Shown here in pieces: positions 1 to 8,669 of a stretch of DNA of 64,000 bases. The notes beneath the pieces are model-generated. The model did no database searches. It worked only from the letters and a program-made list of their open reading frames with translations, and was not told where the DNA came from. This stretch comes from an uncultured Sphingorhabdus sp. Its GTDB lineage: Bacteria > Pseudomonadota > Alphaproteobacteria > Sphingomonadales > Sphingomonadaceae. Each line of letters begins with the position of its first letter. Positions within the stretch are counted from its first letter, which is position 1. The translations under genes and the position numbers were made by a program. The stretch spans positions 372,001-436,000 of the forward strand of contig CALMYW010000394.1 in assembly GCA_937873665.1 (NCBI GenBank), given 5' to 3'.

Positions 1-113
1 GGATAGCCGCCGCCGATGGCGTTATAAACAAAGCGGGGGAGCGGCAGGCGTTCATCGACCCACTGCATCACCGGATGCTGAGGCTTATATTCGTTGGCCC
101 AGGGGAAACTCAT
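1..113 (-). CDS. petB: Cytochrome b of the cytochrome bc1 complex, N-terminal fragment
   Basis: Only the first 37 or so codons are in the window; the gene continues beyond base 1. The reverse strand from the ATG at 113 reads MSFPWANEYKPQHPVMQWVD and goes on through a segment rich in P, R and Y. This is the usual cytosolic start of alphaproteobacterial cytochrome b before its first membrane helix. It lies 13 bases downstream of the Rieske gene on the same strand, the standard petA-petB order. The protein would be the membrane-embedded, di-heme quinol-oxidising subunit. The call rests on a short segment plus context. Confidence 0.85.
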   Translation of the reverse strand, partial: MSFPWANEYKPQHPVMQWVDERLPLPRFVYNAIGGGY

Positions 114-126
114 TTCGGTGCGCTCC

Positions 127-696
127 TCAACCGATTTTCACGACTGTGTCGGAAATGAATGCGAATTCGGGAACCTGCAGGTTCAGCGGTGCCGGACCCT
201 TGCGGATGCGACCGGCGGTATCATAGTGCGAACCGTGGCAGGGGCAGAAATAGCCGCCAAATTCGCCCTTCACTTCACCCGCCGCAGCGCCCAGCGGCAC
301 GCAACCAAGATGCGTGCAGACGCCCATGGTGACCAGCCAGTTTTCCTTGCCCGGCTTGGTGCGTTCGGCCAGCGTCTGCGGATCGCGCAGCGTGCCGACG
401 GCAACCTTGTTTGCATCAGCAACTTCGGCCGGGGTCAGGTTACGGATGAAAACCGGTTGCTTGCGCCAGCTGGTCTTGATCGCCTGACCGGGCTCGATTG
501 CGGCCAGGTCAACCTCGATCGAGGCAAGCGCGCGGACATCGGCACTGGCCCCCATCTGGTTCAAAAGCGGCAAGGCAACTGCGGCGGCACCAACGCCTGC
601 CCAGCTCACTGCGGCAATGTGAATGAAATCCCGACGGCGAACGCCATCTTCGGCAACTGTTTCTGTCATGCTTTCCGCCTGTTCGACCGTAGCCAT
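127..696 (-). CDS. petA: Ubiquinol-cytochrome c reductase iron-sulfur (Rieske) subunit
   Basis: This 189-residue protein is the Rieske [2Fe-2S] subunit that passes electrons from ubiquinol to cytochrome c1. The two cluster boxes are intact: CTHLGC at residues 127-132 and CPCHGSHYD at 151-159, supplying two Cys and two His ligands and the usual disulfide pair. The N-terminus carries a twin-arginine-like [10 protein letters not shown] followed by a single hydrophobic anchor (about residues 24-45), typical of Tat-inserted Rieske proteins. Length is normal for the family. It is the first gene of a petA-petB operon leaving the window at base 1. The intergenic region 697-852 probably holds its promoter, but I could not define one. 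Confidence 0.97.
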   Translation of the reverse strand: MATVEQAESMTETVAEDGVRRRDFIHIAAVSWAGVGAAAVALPLLNQMGASADVRALASIEVDLAAIEPGQAIKTSWRKQPVFIRNLTPAEVADANKVAVGTLRDPQTLAERTKPGKENWLVTMGVCTHLGCVPLGAAAGEVKGEFGGYFCPCHGSHYDTAGRIRKGPAPLNLQVPEFAFISDTVVKIG

Positions 697-852
697 GTTT
701 CGCCCTCAAACTCCGCTTTGGAGCGGCAGACTGCCGCGCGGTTAACCCCTATATTCTTGTCATTCTTGCACAGTCTGGCTTGCAGGCCAACTGTGATTCC
801 GCGGCCTCATAGACGCGTTGCGCCCGATTTGCCAACCGGGAAATTGGCCAAT

Positions 853-1368
853 ATGTGTCATTCGCCTGTGTATAAGTTGCAAAAAACGGAACCTGCCTTG
901 AAAATTGCCCTCTACCAGCCCGACATCGCCGGAAATGTCGGCACGATTTTGCGCCTGAGTGCCTGCCTTGGTGTGCCCTGTGCAATCATCGAGCCGTGCG
1001 GCTTCCCCTTTTCGGACAAGGCGCTGAAACGGGCGGGCATGGATTATGCCGAAGCCGTCGAGGTAGAGCGTTTTGCCGACTGGCAGGCATTTGCCCAATC
1101 CGCAAAAGTCGAAGGCCGGCGAATAGCGCTGATGAGCAGCAAGGGCTCGACTTCGCTGTACGAAACCGAATTTCTACCCGGTGACATTTTGCTGTTCGGC
1201 TCGGAAAGCGCCGGCGTACCCAATGATGTGCATGCCGCATGCGACCTGCGCATACGGATTCCGATGCAAGCCGGATTTCGCTCCTTGAATGTTGCTGTTT
1301 CGGCTGGCATCGCGCTTTCGGAAGCCCTGCGCCAAACGGGGCAATTGCCTATGGAGAAGACGCCATGA
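853..1368 (+). CDS. trmL: tRNA (cytidine(34)-2'-O)-methyltransferase, SPOUT family
   Basis: This is a small SpoU/TrmH-type (SPOUT) methyltransferase of the TrmL class, which 2'-O-methylates the wobble base of tRNA-Leu isoacceptors. The opening IALYQPDIAGNVGTILRLSA and the knot motifs LFGSESAGVP (motif 2) and SLNVAVSAGIALSEA (motif 3) are diagnostic. Two starts are possible: ATG at 853 (171 residues, used here) or TTG at 898 (156 residues, closer to the usual family length and beginning directly with MKIALYQPD). The open frame extends far upstream to 94, but that part is antisense to petA and is not coding. The stop overlaps the hemF start (ATGA), so the two genes are probably co-translated. 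Confidence 0.93.
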   Translation: MCHSPVYKLQKTEPALKIALYQPDIAGNVGTILRLSACLGVPCAIIEPCGFPFSDKALKRAGMDYAEAVEVERFADWQAFAQSAKVEGRRIALMSSKGSTSLYETEFLPGDILLFGSESAGVPNDVHAACDLRIRIPMQAGFRSLNVAVSAGIALSEALRQTGQLPMEKTP

Positions 1369-2222
1369 CGTTGACCCTCGACGTCCAGCAACAAACAGCA
1401 CGCGAATGGTTCGAAACGCTGCGAAACCGCATTTGCGCGGAATTTGAGGCCATCGAGCGCGAGGCCGGATCCGATGCCAGCTTTGAATATCTGGCTTGGG
1501 AACGCACCGATCATGACGGCTCGCCCGGCGGCGGCGGCGTGCGTGGGGTGATGAAGGGTAAGGTCTTTGAAAAGGTCGGGGTCAATGTCTCAACCGTCGG
1601 CGGTGCCTTTAACCCCGATTTCGCCCAGACCATCCACGGTGCTGCGGAAGACCCCAATTTTTTTGCAACCGGTATCAGCTTGGTCGCGCATATGGCCAAT
1701 CCGCATGTGCCGGCCGTGCACATGAACACCCGCTTCCTCGCGACCACCAAACGCTGGTTCGGTGGCGGGGCCGACCTTAACCCGCCCATCGCCTATGACG
1801 AGGACACCGAAGAGTTCCACGCCCGCCTGCGCGCCGCTTGCGCGCCTTATGGTCCGGATGTCTATGAACGTTACAAGCAGTGGGCCGACGATTATTTCTG
1901 GATTCCGCATCGCCAGGTGCATCGCGGCGTTGGCGGGATATTCTACGACCATCTCGAATGCGACAATGACACGATGTTCGAACGCAACTTCGCCTTCACC
2001 CGCGATGTTGGTGAGGCCTTTCTCGACATTTACCCCAAGATCGTCCGCAAGCGGATGGGGCAGGAATTTAGCGAGGCCGAAAAGCAGGCGCAGCGCATCT
2101 GGCGCGGTCGCTATGCAGAGTTCAACCTTGTCTATGACCGCGGAACCACCTTCGGCCTCAAGACCGGCGGTAACGTCGACGCGATTTTGATGAGCCTGCC
2201 GCCCGAAGTGGTTTGGGAATAG
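1365..2222 (+). CDS. hemF: Oxygen-dependent coproporphyrinogen III oxidase
   Basis: This 285-residue enzyme performs the aerobic oxidative decarboxylation of coproporphyrinogen III to protoporphyrinogen IX in heme synthesis. Family signatures seen are GGGVRGVMKGKVFEKVGVN near the N-terminus, HMNTRFLATTKRWFGGGADL in the centre (substrate-binding His/Arg region) and RRG-like RIWRGRYAEFNLVYDRGTTF near the C-terminus. Length is standard. The ATG at 1365 overlaps the trmL stop. Supplying heme next to a cytochrome bc1 operon on the opposite strand fits an aerobic respiratory context, although no shared regulation is visible. Confidence 0.97.
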   Translation: MTLTLDVQQQTAREWFETLRNRICAEFEAIEREAGSDASFEYLAWERTDHDGSPGGGGVRGVMKGKVFEKVGVNVSTVGGAFNPDFAQTIHGAAEDPNFFATGISLVAHMANPHVPAVHMNTRFLATTKRWFGGGADLNPPIAYDEDTEEFHARLRAACAPYGPDVYERYKQWADDYFWIPHRQVHRGVGGIFYDHLECDNDTMFERNFAFTRDVGEAFLDIYPKIVRKRMGQEFSEAEKQAQRIWRGRYAEFNLVYDRGTTFGLKTGGNVDAILMSLPPEVVWE

Positions 2223-2226
2223 CGGC

Positions 2227-2814
2227 TTGGCCTACTCCCCGATTCCCGACGGCGATATAGCCGCCATCGTGACTTCGCTCGAGATGACGGCGCGCCCACC
2301 CTTGCGCCCCATGCCGGCGGGCGAATTGCGGCTCGAACGGTGGGAAGCCCCTGCCCTCGAAAAATACCGCCTGCTCTACCGCCGCGTGGGGGAGCCTTGG
2401 CTGTGGTTCTCACGACTGGTGATGGCGGATGAAGAGCTCGCAGCTATCATCCACAATCCCGATGTCATGATCTGGGCCGTGACCGACCGGCGCGGGATCG
2501 AAGTCGGGATTTTGGAACTCGACTTTCGCGAGGCGGGGCAATGCGAGCTCGCCTTTTTCGGCCTTATCCCTGCTCTCAATGGCAAAGGCCATGGGCGCTG
2601 GCTGATGGCGATGGCGCTGCAGGCCGCGTGGGCGCGCAAGGGTGTGGAGCGACTTTGGGTGCACACCTGCACGCTCGACGCACCCGGCGCGTTGGGTTTC
2701 TATATAAAGAGCGGCTTTTTCCCCTATCAGCGCCAGCTCGAAACCTTCCCAGACCCCCGCCTCTCCGGGCACCTGCCGCGCGAGGCTGCACCGCAAATTC
2801 CGATTATCGAGTAA
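2227..2814 (+). CDS. GNAT family N-acetyltransferase
   Basis: This is a GCN5-related acetyltransferase of about 195 residues if the TTG at 2227 is used, or 176 from the ATG at 2284. The acetyl-CoA-binding motif A region reads LAFFGLIPALNGKGHGRWLM, followed by LWVHTCTLDAPGALGFYIKSGF, the motif B/C segment that is usual in GNATs acting on small molecules or protein N-termini. The substrate cannot be told from sequence. It starts four bases after hemF on the same strand and so is likely the third gene of the trmL-hemF transcription unit. The C-terminus PYQRQLETFPDPRLSGHLPR is typical of a sphingomonad-type subgroup often found beside hemF (from memory, not checked). Confidence 0.85.
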   Translation: MAYSPIPDGDIAAIVTSLEMTARPPLRPMPAGELRLERWEAPALEKYRLLYRRVGEPWLWFSRLVMADEELAAIIHNPDVMIWAVTDRRGIEVGILELDFREAGQCELAFFGLIPALNGKGHGRWLMAMALQAAWARKGVERLWVHTCTLDAPGALGFYIKSGFFPYQRQLETFPDPRLSGHLPREAAPQIPIIE

Positions 2815-2834
2815 ACAATGCCCCCTTTAACAAC

Positions 2835-2917
2835 ACCGTAGTGCTGAGCTTGTCGAAGTACGCCCAAAGGTTTACGCGAAACTGGGAAGCGCCCTTCGAC
2901 AAGCTCAGGGCTACGGT
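2835..2917. repeat. Dispersed palindromic (REP-like) repeat, copy 1
   Basis: This is an imperfect inverted repeat: ACCGTAGTGCTGAGCTTGTC begins the left arm and the right arm ends GACAAGCTCAGGGCTACGGT. The arms are separated by about 20 bases. The right arm, from GGGAAGCGCCCTTCGACAAG to the final ACGGT, is repeated base for base at 62404-62437. It fills the space between the GNAT and MaoC-like genes. The transcript would form a strong hairpin, so it may also act as a transcription or processing barrier. The short open frames across it are repeat translations, not genes. Confidence 0.9.
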
Positions 2918-2940
2918 AAATTTTCGAACAAGGCTCTTTC

Positions 2941-3402
2941 ATGCTCCACTATGAAGACATCGTCGTCGGCACCAAATCCAGCTATGGAAAATATGAGGTC
3001 ACGCGCGAGGAAGTGATCGAATTCGCCACCAAATATGATCCGCAACCCTTTCACTTGAGCGACGAGGCGGCCGCACAAACCTATTTCGGCCGCCTGTCTG
3101 CAAGTGGCTGGCACACCGGCTCAATGGCAATGCGGATGATGGTCGACAACATGAAGGTGAACCAGCAGGCAGGGCTTGGCTCCCCCGGCATCGACGAACT
3201 GCGCTGGCTGAAACCGGTCTATCCCGGGGACACGCTGCGCGTCGAGCATGAAATCCTCTCCAAACGCCGCTCAAAATCGCGCCCCGAAATGGGTAGCTTT
3301 GTCGGTCGCACCACAGTGTTTAATCAGGACGATGTTGCGGTGATGGCGATGGTTTCGACCGGATTGATCCGGGTGCGGCGTCCGGAGATCATGGAAGATT
3401 GA
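2941..3402 (+). CDS. MaoC-like hot-dog dehydratase
   Basis: This 153-residue single hot-dog domain protein belongs to the MaoC/(R)-specific enoyl-CoA hydratase group. The N-terminal half contains YDPQPFHLSDEAAAQTYFG, matching the hydratase signature in which Asp and His lie close together (here D36 and H41 region), followed by GWHTGSMAMRMMVD on the central helix. The likely reaction is hydration or dehydration of an acyl-CoA or related thioester; the substrate is unknown. It stands alone between the palindromic repeat and the parD gene. Its stop codon lies inside the -35 box of the downstream antitoxin promoter. Confidence 0.88.
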   Translation: MLHYEDIVVGTKSSYGKYEVTREEVIEFATKYDPQPFHLSDEAAAQTYFGRLSASGWHTGSMAMRMMVDNMKVNQQAGLGSPGIDELRWLKPVYPGDTLRVEHEILSKRRSKSRPEMGSFVGRTTVFNQDDVAVMAMVSTGLIRVRRPEIMED

Positions 3403-3427
3403 CAAATTTAGCGCAATTTTATATACG
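3399..3427 (+). promoter_or_regulatory. Promoter of the parDE pair, implying a leaderless antitoxin mRNA
   Basis: TTGACA at 3399-3404 and TATACG at 3422-3427 are separated by 17 bases, a near-consensus sigma-70 promoter. Initiation about seven bases after the -10 box falls at 3434, which is the A of the parD ATG. No Shine-Dalgarno-like sequence precedes that ATG. The -35 box includes the TGA stop of the upstream gene. Confidence 0.7.
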
Positions 3428-3433
3428 CTGCTT

Positions 3434-3670
3434 ATGGCACAGATGAATGTCTCGCTACCGGAAGGCCTGAAAAGTTGGGCCGAAGCTCGCGTTTCCGAAG
3501 GGCTTTACAGCAGCACCAGCGACCTGATCCGCGATCTTTTACGCCGTGAGCAGGAATTTGTGACAAAGCGGGAACGGCTGCAGGCTGCCATCGACGAAGG
3601 CCTCGCCTCGCCTCCTACCGGCAAGAGCATCGAGGATATTGTCGAAGCGGGATTTGCGCGGCTTGCTTGA
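3434..3670 (+). CDS. parD: ParD-type ribbon-helix-helix antitoxin
   Basis: This 78-residue protein starts with MAQMNVSLPEGLKSWAEARV, the beta-strand and first helix of a ribbon-helix-helix (CopG/ParD) DNA-binding domain. It continues with YSSTSDLIRDLLRREQEF, the second helix. The C-terminal third (about residues 45-78) would be the disordered toxin-binding tail. It is immediately followed, with overlap, by a ParE-like toxin gene. As in known parDE modules it should neutralise the toxin and repress its own promoter, which directly abuts the start codon (3399-3427). Confidence 0.9.
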   Translation: MAQMNVSLPEGLKSWAEARVSEGLYSSTSDLIRDLLRREQEFVTKRERLQAAIDEGLASPPTGKSIEDIVEAGFARLA

Positions 3671-3956
3671 AATCGAAATCCTGGAACGTGCGCAGGACGA
3701 TATTTTCAACATCATCGAATTTGGCTCGGCAGAACATGGCGAGGCGGAAGCGCGCGACTATGTGGGCAAGATTGCCGCGCGGATCAATTGGCTGAGCGCG
3801 AATCCCGGGTTGGGGCCGGTTCATAGCGAGTTGCGCGGCGGTGTCCGGTCATTCCGGCAGGGACAACACCGGATTTACTATCAGTCCAGCGCCAGAAAAC
3901 TGACCGTGGTCCGGATATTGCATCTTTCTATGGATATCAGGATTCAGTTTGAGTGA
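3654..3956 (+). CDS. parE: ParE/RelE-type toxin
   Basis: This is a toxin of about 100 residues from the RelE/ParE superfamily. The segment LERAQDDIFNIIEFG is the long N-terminal helix, followed by KIAARINWLSANPGLG, then the strands RSFRQGQHRIYYQSSARKLT and VVRILHLSMDI. ParE toxins poison DNA gyrase, whereas RelE relatives cleave mRNA; the motif pattern (GVRSF...HRIYY...VRILH) favours ParE. The start is uncertain: TTG codons at 3639, 3654 and 3663 are all in frame, and each overlaps the parD 3' end. I chose 3654 (MRGLLEIEIL). The weak start would keep toxin output below antitoxin. Confidence 0.88.
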   Translation: MRGLLEIEILERAQDDIFNIIEFGSAEHGEAEARDYVGKIAARINWLSANPGLGPVHSELRGGVRSFRQGQHRIYYQSSARKLTVVRILHLSMDIRIQFE

Positions 3957-4011
3957 GGCATGGCTTGGCGGTGTCTCGACATGTTCGCTGGGATCATTAT
4001 AGAACTTTCAA

Positions 4012-4167
4012 TCAGCGGACGCATGTAAGGCTGGCAATGGGCAACCCCGAACTTGACCTATTACGGCCAGCCGAGTTTGCCCGATTGCGTTCTGGAATAA
4101 GGTTTGAAAAACCGCACGTCTTACACTTAACTCGTTCCATACCTTCAAGTTCACCAACGACCGTCAT
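4012..4167 (-). CDS. Possible 51-residue Cys-containing peptide downstream of mutL
   Basis: An ATG on the reverse strand (4167-4165) overlaps the mutL stop by one base (TGATG) and opens a 51-codon frame with MERVKCKTCGFSNLIPERN near its start. The CKTC knuckle resembles half of a zinc ribbon, and a further Cys lies near the C-terminus. Codon use is clearly less GC-rich at third positions than in mutL, and I recognise no family. It could be a remnant of a zinc-ribbon gene or chance. No other gene is visible in 3957-4166. Confidence 0.25.
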   Translation of the reverse strand: MTVVGELEGMERVKCKTCGFSNLIPERNRANSAGRNRSSSGLPIASLTCVR

Positions 4168-5981
4168 CACTTTCTCCCAAACAATTTCTCGACATCCCCC
4201 AACGCCAATTTCACCCAAGTCGGTCGGCCATGATTGCACTGGCCCGAATGCGGGGTGACTTCCATTTCGCGCAGAAGTGCGTTCATTTCAGCAACGCTCA
4301 ACACGCGGCCAGCCCTTACCGATCCGTGGCAGGCCATGGTTGCAGCGACCAAGTCGAGGCGTTCTTTGAGGCTGATCGCCTCATCATAGGCGGCCAAATC
4401 GTCGGCGAGGTCACGAACAAGGGCTTGAGCGTCCTGCGTCCCCAACAGCGCAGGCACGCTGCGCACCAACATCGCGGCAGGGCCGAAGCGTTCGATTTCC
4501 AGACCCAGATCGGCGAACTCGGCTAGCCGCGCTTCCAACCGGTCGCAGGCAGTTTCTTCGAGTTCGACCACTTCGGGCACCAGCAGGCCCTGCGTCGCCA
4601 CCCTGCCCTGCGCCGTCGCCGCGCGCATCCGTTCGAGCACCAAACGTTCATGCGCGGCATGCTGGTCGACAATGACAAGGCCGTCCTCCGCCTCCGCCAC
4701 GATATAGGTCGCCGCCACCTGTCCACGCGCCACGCCGAGCGGATGGCGGACAGCTTGGGGGACGGCTTCGGTCGATGGCTCGGCACGGCCCATCAACGGG
4801 GCCAGTTCTTCTCCCTGAATAGCCGCCAGATAGGCAAAGCTCGACCGCGCTTCAGATAGTCCGCCAAAAGCGGGGCGGCGGGCATAATTGCCCTGATAGG
4901 CGGTTGGCGGTGCGGCGAAGATATCGCCCTGCGCGGTGCGCACAGGTTCCTGCTGCCAGTTGGCCAGCGCGGCCTCTGCAGGGCGTTGCACACTGCGGAA
5001 GCCTGCCTGATCGATAGCATGGCGAAGGCCCGACACTATCATCCCGCGCACCAGCGCCGGGTCGCGAAAACGCACCTCGGTCTTTGCCGGGTGGACGTTC
5101 ACATCAACCTCGTTGGGAGGCAAATCGAGGAACAGCGCGACCACGGCATGGCGATCACGCGCCAGCATTTCGGCATAGGCACCCCGCACCGCGCCGACCA
5201 GCAACCGGTCTTTCACCGGACGCCCGTTGACGAAGAGATATTGATGATCGGCAACCCCGCGATTGAAGGTGGGCAGAGAGGCAATGCCGCCCAAACTGAT
5301 CCCTTCGCGCTGGAAATCGAGGGCGACGCTGTTCTCGGCCAGTTCAGGTGCGGTCAGCGCTGCCACCCGTTCGGGACGGCCCATATCCGGCTGCACCGAA
5401 AGCGTCCGCCGCCCATCATGTTCAAGCGTGAACCCAATATCGGGCCGCGCCATGGCCAGCCGCCGCACGGCATCGAGCGCAGCGGCATATTCGGCGCGCG
5501 GGCTGCGCAAAAATTTGCGCCGCGCGGGGATGTTGGCGAAAAGATTCTCGACCCGCACCCGCGTACCCGGCGGAATAGCGGCAGGCCCTTCCGAGACAAG
5601 TTGTCCATGATCGACGACGCGACTCCAGCCCTCTTCCCCACGCACCCGGCTTTCGACGCAGAATTTCGAAACGCTGGCAATCGACGGCAGGGCTTCGCCG
5701 CGAAAACCCATCGTCAGCACCTGATCGATATTGTCGTCGGGCAGTTTGGAGGTCGCGTGGCGTTCGAGCGCCAGTGCAATCTCGTCCGCTGTCATCCCGC
5801 AGCCATCGTCGGTCACCTCGACAAGGTCGAGGCCGCCCGCGCCCAACCGGATAGATATGTGCGACGCGCCCGCATCGATGGCGTTTTCGACCAGTTCCTT
5901 CAACGCACTGGCCGGTCTTTCCACCACTTCACCGGCTGCAATCCGGTTGATAAGCGTGTCGGGAAGCCTTCTTATTGACAT
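4167..5981 (-). CDS. mutL: DNA mismatch repair protein MutL
   Basis: This 604-residue MutL couples mismatch recognition by MutS to strand incision and removal. The N-terminal GHKL ATPase motifs are complete: ENAIDAGA (about 32-39), DDGCGM (about 58-63) and GFRGEALPSI (about 93-102). The C-terminal domain has DQHAAHERLVLE at about 439-450, which fits the DQHA(X)2E(X)4E metal-binding endonuclease motif, plus ACHGSVRAGR and CNHGRPTW near the end. It is therefore predicted to be a nicking-type MutL, as expected in bacteria without MutH. It is transcribed divergently from mreB, with the promoter region in 5982-6159. Confidence 0.97.
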   Translation of the reverse strand: MSIRRLPDTLINRIAAGEVVERPASALKELVENAIDAGASHISIRLGAGGLDLVEVTDDGCGMTADEIALALERHATSKLPDDNIDQVLTMGFRGEALPSIASVSKFCVESRVRGEEGWSRVVDHGQLVSEGPAAIPPGTRVRVENLFANIPARRKFLRSPRAEYAAALDAVRRLAMARPDIGFTLEHDGRRTLSVQPDMGRPERVAALTAPELAENSVALDFQREGISLGGIASLPTFNRGVADHQYLFVNGRPVKDRLLVGAVRGAYAEMLARDRHAVVALFLDLPPNEVDVNVHPAKTEVRFRDPALVRGMIVSGLRHAIDQAGFRSVQRPAEAALANWQQEPVRTAQGDIFAAPPTAYQGNYARRPAFGGLSEARSSFAYLAAIQGEELAPLMGRAEPSTEAVPQAVRHPLGVARGQVAATYIVAEAEDGLVIVDQHAAHERLVLERMRAATAQGRVATQGLLVPEVVELEETACDRLEARLAEFADLGLEIERFGPAAMLVRSVPALLGTQDAQALVRDLADDLAAYDEAISLKERLDLVAATMACHGSVRAGRVLSVAEMNALLREMEVTPHSGQCNHGRPTWVKLALGDVEKLFGRK

Positions 5982-6156
5982 CTGCGCGCACCTAGACCAA
6001 GCGCCGCGCTCAAGCGAATCCTTTCATGGTGAAGAAGCGCGATTTTGCTGTTTTGAAACACAGCAAATTCCTGTAGTGCGACGCGATTGCGCCGCGCCGT
6101 CATCAAAGGCATTTCAGCCCGCAATCCCACAAACCTCTTTCTGAGTGGAAGATTAG

Positions 6157-7194
<1,038 letters not shown>

Positions 7195-7209
7195 CGCAGG
7201 GACAAGGGG

Positions 7210-8115
7210 ATGGCGCCGCCACGGCATCGGCGCCCGGGTTTTTCCCGAAGAGCGCAATATAGTCTGTTTGTTACTTATGTGCTGGCGATTGCCGGCGCGG
7301 TGGTGGCTGGCGTATTGCTGCTGATCTCGATTGCGGATCCGACCGGATTTGCCGCCTTGCGGGCCGGTGCCGCCGAAGTGACAGCGCCGGTCGCGCGGGG
7401 TTTCCACGCCGTGCGCCGCAGCATCGCCGGAATTGGCGAGAACACATCGGCCTATCTGGATGCGGCCTCACAAAATGCCGAACTGAAACGCCAGGTTGCC
7501 GCCAACCGCACCAAGCTGATTCAGGCCGACGCATTACGTGTGGAAAATCGCGAACTCAAAATTCTGCTCAATCTCAAGCAGGAAGAAGCGGACAATGTCG
7601 TAGCGATTGGCAATCTGGTCAGCAGCACCGCTTCGAGCAGTCGGCGCATCGCAATTTTATCCGTCGGGAGCAGCGATGGCGTCGCCGTCGGCTACCCCGT
7701 GCGGGCAGCGCGAGGGCTGATCGGTCGCGTGATCGAGACCAGCCCGAACACGGCAAAGATTTTGCTCCTGTCGGACGCCGAGAATGTGATCCCGGTCATT
7801 CGGGTGCCCGACGGACTGCCTGCGCTTGCGAGCGGTATGGGTGATGGCACGATCATGATTCGCCCCGTCGATCTGGGCGTGAACAATTTCAAGCGCGGCC
7901 AGATCGTTACCACGTCAGGCAGCGGCGGGCTCTATCCGCCCAATATTCCTTTCGCTACCGTCGTTCGTAAAACCAGCGATGGTGCGCTCGCCCGCCCGAT
8001 TGCCAGCCCTGCCTCAAGCGAGCATGTGATCGTGTTGAAACCCTATCAGCAAGCGGCCAAAAAGGTGCTCGATGCCACGCTGCAGGCATTGCCGAAAAGC
8101 GAAGCCGACGAATGA
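7210..8115 (+). CDS. mreC: Rod shape-determining protein MreC
   Basis: This 301-residue bitopic membrane protein is the scaffold that activates the PBP2-RodA synthase. It has a cytoplasmic Arg-rich N-terminus (PPRHRRPGFSRRAQ), one transmembrane helix (about 18-42), and a coiled-coil region (SQNAELKRQVAANRTKLIQ through ENRELKILLNLKQEE). The periplasmic beta domain carries the typical VGSSDGVAVGYPV and GLIGRVIETSPNTAKILLL. It begins 15 bases after mreB and overlaps mreD by four bases (ATGA). Confidence 0.95.
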   Translation: MAPPRHRRPGFSRRAQYSLFVTYVLAIAGAVVAGVLLLISIADPTGFAALRAGAAEVTAPVARGFHAVRRSIAGIGENTSAYLDAASQNAELKRQVAANRTKLIQADALRVENRELKILLNLKQEEADNVVAIGNLVSSTASSSRRIAILSVGSSDGVAVGYPVRAARGLIGRVIETSPNTAKILLLSDAENVIPVIRVPDGLPALASGMGDGTIMIRPVDLGVNNFKRGQIVTTSGSGGLYPPNIPFATVVRKTSDGALARPIASPASSEHVIVLKPYQQAAKKVLDATLQALPKSEADE

Positions 8116-8669
8116 ACCAGTTGCTTGCAACAGGGCGCAAGCTGCTGGGCCCGAGCCGCGAATATGAAAGCCGCATCGATCGCGAGCAATCGCCCGCCCG
8201 CATGCTGCTTGTTCCAATCCTTTCAGTGATGGCGGGTTCAATGGCGACGTCGACTTTGCCATTGGTCGCAGGCACGCCACTACTCCCCCCCTTTGGTCTG
8301 CTCATCCTGCTTGCATGGCGCCTGATGCGGCCCGGCATGTGGCCCGCATGGATCGGTCTGCCGCTCGGGCTGTTCGACGATCTGTATAACGGTCAACCAT
8401 TTGGCAGCTCGGCCTTTGTCTGGTCACTGTGCATGATTGCAATCGAACTGCTCGACTTGCGCGGTGTGTGGCGCGATCATTTGCGGGACTGGCTAATCGC
8501 ATCGGCGCTGATTATGTTTGCGCTGCTTGCCGGGCTTGGCATCACCGAACTGGCCTATCAAGCGCCGGAGGTTTCCATCATCGTGCCGCAGATGTTCGTT
8601 TCGATTCTGTTTTACCCGCTTGCGGTAAGATTGTGCGCGCATCTCGATGGCTGGCGGCTGGCTACATGA
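8112..8669 (+). CDS. mreD: Rod shape-determining protein MreD
   Basis: This 185-residue integral membrane protein has about five hydrophobic helices and the MreD pattern of a polar N-terminus followed by PPFGLLILLAWRLMRPGMWP and LPLGLFDDLYNGQPFGSSAF. The latter is the most conserved stretch of the family. The sequence diverges quickly outside these stretches, so recognition depends partly on its place between mreC and mrdA, with four-base and three-base overlaps to each. It works in the lateral-wall elongation complex at the inner membrane. Confidence 0.93.
   Translation: MNQLLATGRKLLGPSREYESRIDREQSPARMLLVPILSVMAGSMATSTLPLVAGTPLLPPFGLLILLAWRLMRPGMWPAWIGLPLGLFDDLYNGQPFGSSAFVWSLCMIAIELLDLRGVWRDHLRDWLIASALIMFALLAGLGITELAYQAPEVSIIVPQMFVSILFYPLAVRLCAHLDGWRLAT

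Noticed and set aside
94..852. Upstream extension of the trmL frame (open from 94)
   Set aside because: It is antisense to petA and the 697-852 spacer, and contains no family sequence; the SPOUT domain starts after 853.
2727..2942. 71-codon frame across the palindromic repeat (contains VLRQAQ, SPELVEG)
   Set aside because: This is translation of the dispersed repeat plus flanks; the same peptides arise wherever the repeat occurs.
4986..5978. 330-codon frame antisense to mutL
   Set aside because: It mirrors the codon periodicity of mutL in a high-GC genome and has no recognisable motifs.
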